A stretch of DNA of 10,846 nucleotides from Methanomicrobiales archaeon (lineage in GTDB: Archaea; Halobacteriota; Methanomicrobia; Methanomicrobiales; Methanoculleaceae), in NCBI GenBank assembly GCA_019136335.1, contig JAGVUK010000252.1:1-10846 (forward strand). The letters are read 5' to 3'. The position numbers and the translations under genes were made by a program. This document shows positions 6,722 to 10,846 of the stretch, in pieces; within the stretch, counting starts at the first letter, position 1; every line of letters starts with the position of its first letter. The notes under the pieces were generated by a model that made no database searches, was not told the DNA's origin, and saw nothing but the letters and a program-made list of their open reading frames with translations.

Positions 6722-8242
6722 GTGAACAAATACTCCTTTATCGCCAGAATGCCCGACGAACCGGGCGCGCTCCACCGTGCCGCCGAGATCGTCAAGTCCT
6801 ACTCGGGGAACATCAACCGCATCCAGTACGACCGGCGGATCGATCCCGCCACGGTCTTCTTCGAGGTAACCGCGACGCCCGCGACCTACCTGCAGATGAA
6901 GGAAGACCTCCACGCCATCGGCTACCTCCAGGAGACGCTCCCTACGATCGGGTTCCTCAAGTTCTCCGTATACCTGCCCCACCAGCCCGGCTCCCTCTTC
7001 GAGCTCCTCACCTACATCACCGGGGCGGGGGCAAACATCGCCTACATCGACTTCGACGACCGGCGGTGCGACCCGGGAAGGGTCACCATCAGCCTGAACG
7101 TCGAAGAGACCGCGATCGTGGAGAGCCTGCTCGACCGGCTCAAGTCGCGCTACCGGCTCGACATCATCGAGTACGACACGACCGGCGAGAAACTCGACGA
7201 CACCGTCTTCTACGTCAGGTTCGCCCAGGCCGTGCGGGGGCTGATCGGGACGGCGGAAGACGGGTTCCTGCTCTCCTTCCTGCAGGACGTCAACCATATC
7301 GTTCAGGAACTCAACAGCCTCGGCCAGGACCCAAAGGAAGTCTTTGAGTCCATCCTGCTCACCGGGAGGACGCTCCGGGACACCACCGGGGATCGGTTCT
7401 ACGCGGACGTCCAGCGCATCCGGCTCAGCGACGCCGTCGAGCTCTTCTGCTTCCAGATGCCGGGCGGCGGCAACATCTTCCTCCTCTGCGCCCCGGACGA
7501 GACCGTCATGATCGACACGGGATACGGGATCTACCACGAGGACGTCGTGCGGATGTTCCAGCACTACGGCCTTCCAAACCAGCAGATGATCGGCAGGGTC
7601 TACATCACCCACGCCGACGCGGACCACTGCGGGGGGGGAGGGTTCTTTGGCGCAAAGGCGTATACGCACGCCGGATCACTTGCGATCATCCGCCAGGCGA
7701 ACCGTGCCTACGGCTCGCGCAGCGAGTCCTCGATCCTCGAGGAGGTCTATACGACCGTCATCAACCTCTTCTCGCGGTTCACCCCGCCGGAGAACCCCGA
7801 ACTCTTCCCGGCGGAGAAGATCGGCATGCGCTCGATCTTTCCCGTCCTCGCCCGCGTTAAGGTCCACGACCTCGAGTTCGAGGTCCTTGAATCCCTGGGC
7901 GGGCACCTGCACGGTCAGGTCTACCTCTTCTGTCCCGGGCACGGGATTGTCTTCACCGCCGATACGCTGATCAACTTCGGGAGCCTCGACGAGGACCGGA
8001 AACGCTACAACTCGCTCGCGGACTTCCTGGTGACGTCGGTCAACGTCGACAGCGAGTGCGCACGCCGGGAGCGTAAGGCGCTCCTTGAGCTGATCCGGGG
8101 CCTCGATGAGGAACTCGCGCCGAGCGGCCGCCGGTGCCTGGTCGCGTGCGGCCACGGCGCCGTCTCCGTCCTCAACGACGGAAGGCTGGAAGCGGTCGGC
8201 CCGGTCGAACGTTACCGGGCCGGGGAGTCAAAGGGCGGGTAG
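6722..8242 (+). CDS. Two ACT-like domains fused to a metallo-beta-lactamase-fold hydrolase
   Basis: This 506-residue cytoplasmic protein of unknown function begins at GTG 6722 (alternative in-frame GTG at 6713). Residues about 4-72 and 78-153 are two ACT-like regulatory domains, each with a proline-glycine loop (DEPGALHRA, HQPGSLFEL) and a following glycine plus asparagine-isoleucine element (GNINRI, GANIAYI); such domains usually bind amino acids. A helical linker (about 160-225) follows. The MBL domain (about 230-500) has MIDTGYG (263-269), metal motif THADADHCGG (296-305), GGHLHG (393-398), FTADTL (411-416) and CGHGA (476-480). The metal motif is HxDxDH instead of the common HxHxDH; the other ligands are present, so a metal site is likely. 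I infer a hydrolase controlled by a small ligand, but the substrate cannot be named. Start choice rests on AGGTGA at 6711-6716. It is convergent with pstS and probably monocistronic. Confidence 0.85.
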   Translation: MNKYSFIARMPDEPGALHRAAEIVKSYSGNINRIQYDRRIDPATVFFEVTATPATYLQMKEDLHAIGYLQETLPTIGFLKFSVYLPHQPGSLFELLTYITGAGANIAYIDFDDRRCDPGRVTISLNVEETAIVESLLDRLKSRYRLDIIEYDTTGEKLDDTVFYVRFAQAVRGLIGTAEDGFLLSFLQDVNHIVQELNSLGQDPKEVFESILLTGRTLRDTTGDRFYADVQRIRLSDAVELFCFQMPGGGNIFLLCAPDETVMIDTGYGIYHEDVVRMFQHYGLPNQQMIGRVYITHADADHCGGGGFFGAKAYTHAGSLAIIRQANRAYGSRSESSILEEVYTTVINLFSRFTPPENPELFPAEKIGMRSIFPVLARVKVHDLEFEVLESLGGHLHGQVYLFCPGHGIVFTADTLINFGSLDEDRKRYNSLADFLVTSVNVDSECARRERKALLELIRGLDEELAPSGRRCLVACGHGAVSVLNDGRLEAVGPVERYRAGESKGG

Positions 8243-8317
8243 CGGACCGGTAGCAGCCGCCTGGGCACCCCGGCTAATCCCGGACCTGCGATTACCCGGG
8301 CGAAGAGAGAAAGATCC
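8243..8317. other. Convergent intergenic gap (ACT/MBL gene and pstS)
   Basis: These 75 nt separate two genes that end facing each other. There is no clear hairpin with a T-run. On the minus strand CTTTCTCTCTTCG (plus 8301-8312), a pyrimidine-rich patch just past the pstS stop, is the best terminator candidate. On the plus strand no T-run is seen. Confidence 0.3.
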
Positions 8318-9199
8318 TCAGTCGACCCGGACAAAGCCCTCTTCCTCGACGATCGCCTGGCCGTCGGGGCCGAGGATGAACTCGATGTACGCCTTCGAAA
8401 GACCGGTTGCCTCACCCTTCGTGAACATGACGACCCCGCGCGAGAACGGGTACGTCCCGGCCTTCACGGTCTCAACCGTGGGCGGGACCGCGGTTTTGTT
8501 CACAACGATGGAAAGGCCTTTTACGGTGTTGTCGAGGTAACCGAGCCCCACGTACCCGATGGCGCCCGGGGTCTGGGCGATGGTCTGGGCCATGGCGCCG
8601 TTTGAGTTCTTCTCGAGCTGGGTCTCGACGAAGGCATCCTTCTGCATCACGGCCTCCTGGAAGTACTCACGGGTCCCCGAAGCGCTGTCACGGCCGACGA
8701 CGACGATCTCCCCGTCCAGCCCACCGACCTGGTCCCAGGCGGTGTAGGTGCCGTTGTAGATGCCCCGTACCTGGTCCGGCGTCAGGCTCTCGACGGTGTT
8801 TGCCGGGTTGACGATGACCGCGATACCGTCGATGGCAACCGTGTGCCCGACAAGGCCGGGATACTCCGCCTTCTCCGCCTCTTTCAGGTCGCGGGAAGAC
8901 ATACCGATATCCGCGGTGCCCTCGCCGACGGCCTGGATGCCGACGCTCGACCCGCCGCCGCCGATCTGGACGTCGACCCCGGGGTTTTCGGCCATGAAGG
9001 CCTCGGCAGCCAGCTGGGCGATCGGGAGGACGGTCGTCGAGCCGGTGACCGAGAGGGTCCCGGAGAGCCCGGCTCCCGGAGCGGGCGTCTCATCCCCGGT
9101 GCCTGCCGTGCATCCGGCGGCAAACGTGACGGCCACCACAAGGAGCGCGAGAACCAAAAGAAGCGCTCCGCCGTGCCGGACAGAAGACAGGCCTGCCAT
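8318..9199 (-). CDS. pstS: Phosphate ABC transporter substrate-binding lipoprotein PstS
   Basis: This 293-residue extracytoplasmic binding protein would capture phosphate for an ABC importer. The N-terminus has basic residues, a hydrophobic core (about 11-28) and the lipobox-like AAGC with Cys30, followed by a Thr/Pro-rich tether (31-45), so it is probably anchored to the outer face of the membrane. Family motifs: SVTGSTTVLPIAQL (50-63, phosphate-binding Ser/Thr), GGGGSSVGIQAV (80-91), ADIGMSSRDL (96-105), IDGIAVIVNP (123-132) and RDSASGTREYF (170-180, phosphate-binding RDxxSGT). Length is typical of the shorter archaeal and Gram-positive-like forms. Start ATG lies just after a TATA-like ACTATTAT, suggesting a leaderless or short-leader mRNA. 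No permease or ATPase gene (pstC, pstA, pstB) or phoU occurs in the window, so partners must be elsewhere. Binding of another oxyanion (tungstate, sulfate) is less likely given the motifs. Confidence 0.92.
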   Translation of the reverse strand: MAGLSSVRHGGALLLVLALLVVAVTFAAGCTAGTGDETPAPGAGLSGTLSVTGSTTVLPIAQLAAEAFMAENPGVDVQIGGGGSSVGIQAVGEGTADIGMSSRDLKEAEKAEYPGLVGHTVAIDGIAVIVNPANTVESLTPDQVRGIYNGTYTAWDQVGGLDGEIVVVGRDSASGTREYFQEAVMQKDAFVETQLEKNSNGAMAQTIAQTPGAIGYVGLGYLDNTVKGLSIVVNKTAVPPTVETVKAGTYPFSRGVVMFTKGEATGLSKAYIEFILGPDGQAIVEEEGFVRVD

Positions 9200-9301
9200 G
9201 CATACCGGTGAGGGACCCCGGGGGATAATAGTGTTTTCCTGAGGTGAACCCGGTAGGTGCAGGGCAGCTCCACAGACCCTATAAGGGGCCGTTCTCGCCC
9301 G
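9200..9301 (-). promoter_or_regulatory. pstS upstream region with two TATA-like boxes
   Basis: These 102 nt lie between the permease stop and the pstS start. On the minus strand CACTATTATCC (plus about 9222-9232) is 25-30 nt before the pstS ATG, as expected for a nearly leaderless archaeal transcript. About 85 nt before the ATG is CCCTTATAGGG (plus about 9278-9288), a near-palindrome that could be a second TATA box or a regulator site. Phosphate-responsive control is expected for pstS but is not proven by the sequence. Confidence 0.4.
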
Positions 9302-10642
9302 TCATGCCGCCCCATGAGGCTGCCACTCCCCGGCCAGCGCGAGCCCGGCACCGAGAACGACCAGGACCCCGCCGACCAGCAGGACCGGGGTGCCGAGCTG
9401 GGCGAGGAGAAAGAGGCTTGATGCCATCCCGATGACCGGGATGACCGGCAGGGTCCCGACGGCGCCCGGGATCCGGAAAGGCCGCACCACATCGGGCGCA
9501 CGGTACCGGAGCGCGACCACGGATGCGTTGATGACGATGAACGTCACAAAGAGCGTGAAGTTCGTGACGTTCGCGACGAAATCGATCCTGCCCGCAAAGA
9601 GGAACGCCAGGGTGGCGAGCGCAACAGCGACGACGGCCGTCCAGGGCACCCGGGTCCGGGGGTGCACCCGGGCGAGGAAGGGGGGAAGCGAGTACGAGGA
9701 CGCCATGCCGTAGATGATCCGCGACGATGCCATCATCATCAGGAGAGCGGTGTTTGCCGTGGCGAAGAGGGCGATGACGGATATGAGGGTGAACGCCGCG
9801 GGGCCGAGGGCGACCGCCGCGACGTCGGCGAAGGGTGCCCGGGAGGCGGCGAGCTGCTCGGAGCCGACGACCGAGACGGCGGCGAGGGATACCAGGATGT
9901 AGAGGAGGATGGAGACGGCAAGCGCGATCATGAGAGCGAGCGGGATGGTCCGCTCGGGGTTCCTGGTCTCCTCCGAGAGTTTTACGATCTCCTCAAACCC
10001 CATGTAGGCGAAGAAGACGAGTGCCGACGCCTGCAGGAGGCCCGGGATGCCCCGGGGCATCTCAAGGTAGTCCACCTGCCCTAAATACGGGAGGCCGATC
10101 AGGATGATCATGACGATGCCCCCGGCCTCGATGAGGGTCATGGCGATCGCGACCCGGGCGGTCTCCCTGATCCCGGCGAGGAGGATCGCGGCGAGGACGA
10201 GGACGATCAGGATTGCGGAGGGGATGACCGGCAGACCGGCGAGGTCCGAGAAGTAGCCGGCGAACCCGAGCGAGACGGTCGCGGCGCCGAGGATGCCGGA
10301 GAGGATGATCAGCCACCCGACGACGAACGCGAGCCTCTTCCCAAACGCGTTTGAGACGTACTCGAACTCGGCGCCTGCCCGGGGAAACATCGACGAGAGT
10401 TCGGCGTAACTCAGGGCGCTGAACCCGGCGATGACGGCGGCGATGGCAAACGTCAGCCAGACGGCGTTGCCGGCCATGCCGGCCGCTTCCCCGAGCAGGG
10501 CGTAGATCCCGGCGCCGAGGATGATTCCGATGCCAGACAGAGTGACTGCAGGGAGCCCGAGATCGCGCCGGAGCGAGTTTCCGCGATCCGGAGGGCCGGA
10601 TCCCTCTTTTTGCATATGTATGATCCTATGCGCCTGCACCAT
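9302..10642 (-). CDS. APC-superfamily amino acid permease
   Basis: This 446-residue integral membrane protein has about twelve hydrophobic segments and would move amino acids or related amines by proton or sodium symport, or by exchange. Segment one carries the unwound substrate-site pattern SGIGIILGAGIYALLGEAAG (36-55). Segment two ends in the conserved cytoplasmic motif SYAELSSMFPRAGAEFEYV (78-96). Other family marks are FFAYMGFEEIVKLSEETRNPERTIP (starting at 210; segment six and the loop after it), TANTALLMMMASSRIIYGMA (295-314) and VRPFRIPG (386-393). Substrate cannot be told from sequence; the pattern is closest to the amino acid/cationic amino acid transporter-like group. The first ATG at 10642 would be nearly leaderless behind ATAAAAAC; a second ATG at 10615 (protein starting MQKEGSG) has a weak AGGAT ahead and is an equally possible start. 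It precedes pstS by 102 nt on the same strand but probably has its own promoter. Confidence 0.9.
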   Translation of the reverse strand: MVQAHRIIHMQKEGSGPPDRGNSLRRDLGLPAVTLSGIGIILGAGIYALLGEAAGMAGNAVWLTFAIAAVIAGFSALSYAELSSMFPRAGAEFEYVSNAFGKRLAFVVGWLIILSGILGAATVSLGFAGYFSDLAGLPVIPSAILIVLVLAAILLAGIRETARVAIAMTLIEAGGIVMIILIGLPYLGQVDYLEMPRGIPGLLQASALVFFAYMGFEEIVKLSEETRNPERTIPLALMIALAVSILLYILVSLAAVSVVGSEQLAASRAPFADVAAVALGPAAFTLISVIALFATANTALLMMMASSRIIYGMASSYSLPPFLARVHPRTRVPWTAVVAVALATLAFLFAGRIDFVANVTNFTLFVTFIVINASVVALRYRAPDVVRPFRIPGAVGTLPVIPVIGMASSLFLLAQLGTPVLLVGGVLVVLGAGLALAGEWQPHGAA

Positions 10643-10661
10643 TTATGGGTATCCGGCGGAC

Positions 10662-10679
10662 CATACGTTTTTATCCGAT
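10662..10679. promoter_or_regulatory. Shared divergent promoter element (permease and hemerythrin-like gene)
   Basis: The 75-nt gap between divergent starts has one AT-rich block. On the plus strand TTTTTAT (10668-10674) is about 45 nt before the hemerythrin-like ATG, allowing a leader of some 20 nt with an AGGGGAG ribosome site. On the minus strand the same bases read ATAAAAAC, about 26 nt before the permease ATG at 10642, which would give an almost leaderless message. One overlapping box may serve both directions. Confidence 0.4.
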
Positions 10680-10717
10680 GCAGACACCGGAAAACACTCG
10701 AAGCAGGGGAGAGAGAT

Positions 10718-10846
10718 ATGGGGCAGAACATCCTGGACCTCTTACGGCGGGAACATGCAAAGGTGCTCGCCGGGCTCGACGAGCTGCAGCGAAAAGGTAT
10801 CAGCGACCGGGCGGAGAAGTTCAACCGGATGAAGAACGACCTCCTG
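10718..10846 (+). CDS. Hemerythrin/HHE-like domain protein, N-terminal fragment
   Basis: Only the first 43 codons lie in the window; the frame is open to the end. The start ATG has a good ribosome site, AGGGGAG (10705-10711), 6 nt ahead. The fragment reads as an amphipathic helix, NILDLLRREHAKVLAGLDEL, followed by a turn and a second helix beginning AEKFNRMKNDLL. The pattern of a helix with LLxxEH, then xLxxL, and a second helix with FxxMKxxLL matches the N-terminus of hemerythrin-type HHE cation-binding proteins. Their His and Glu residues hold a di-iron centre for oxygen or nitric oxide binding or stress response; His13 would be the first metal ligand. Most of the ligand set lies beyond the window, so the family is only probable. 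It is divergent from the permease with a shared promoter region. Confidence 0.6.
   Translation, partial: MGQNILDLLRREHAKVLAGLDELQRKGISDRAEKFNRMKNDLL

Noticed and set aside
6314..7669. Minus-strand frame opposite the flavodoxin end and ACT/MBL gene
   Set aside because: It covers the 3' end of one gene, a non-coding gap and half of another, with no motif; it is an antisense shadow.
8884..9501. Minus-strand frame overlapping pstS and the permease end
   Set aside because: Both overlapped genes have clear family motifs in another minus-strand frame; this one is Ser/Arg/Pro-rich noise.
10521..10832. Plus-strand frame covering the permease start and hemerythrin-like gene
   Set aside because: It overlaps the antisense of the permease and is out of frame with the hemerythrin-like start that has a good ribosome site.
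1..10846. Search by eye for tRNA, rRNA, CRISPR arrays, insertion sequences or att sites
   Set aside because: No regularly spaced repeats, terminal inverted repeats, transposase motifs or cloverleaf-like GGTTCRA elements were noticed; genes are ordinary chromosomal ones with uniform composition.

Overview
The window looks like chromosomal DNA of a methanogenic archaeon of the order Methanomicrobiales, most likely Methanoculleus or a close relative. The evidence is the high G+C content with strong GC bias at third codon positions, the archaeal-type enzymes (isopentenyl phosphate kinase, type 2 IPP isomerase, archaeal RNase J, archaeal GluRS), and short AT-rich TATA-like boxes ahead of short or absent leaders. 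The genus is inferred from remembered family sequences, not from a search.

Positions 1-5276 hold a tightly packed plus-strand cluster. It runs from the 3' end of isopentenyl phosphate kinase (4-nt ATGA overlap) to type 2 IPP isomerase (fni), RNase J (rnj), a short-chain prenyl diphosphate synthase (idsA) and glutamyl-tRNA synthetase (gltX). Three of the five genes act in sequence in archaeal lipid precursor synthesis: isopentenyl phosphate to IPP, IPP to DMAPP, then to geranylgeranyl diphosphate. The other two serve RNA turnover and translation. The fni gene lacks about 35-40 internal residues that the family normally has, including the GVGSQR flavin-binding segment, and this is the main anomaly of the window. 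A T-run just after gltX probably ends the unit.

Positions 5337-6572 hold a minus-strand four-repeat TPR protein and a divergent plus-strand flavodoxin-family protein. The TPR start codon has no Shine-Dalgarno sequence, while an out-of-frame ATG 34 nt upstream has a very good one. Positions 6713-8242 encode an uncharacterised fusion of two ACT-like domains with a metallo-beta-lactamase-fold domain. It is preceded by a roughly 140-nt non-coding stretch containing a perfect 12-bp palindrome.

Positions 8318-10642, on the minus strand, carry a PstS-type phosphate-binding lipoprotein, with no pstCAB genes in the window, and an APC-superfamily amino acid permease. A 75-bp divergent promoter region separates the permease from the start of a probable hemerythrin/HHE-domain protein, cut by the window end. 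No tRNA, rRNA, CRISPR, insertion sequence or phage gene was recognised. I see no convincing new defence or mobile system. The items most worth following up are the fni deletion and the ACT-ACT-MBL fusion.
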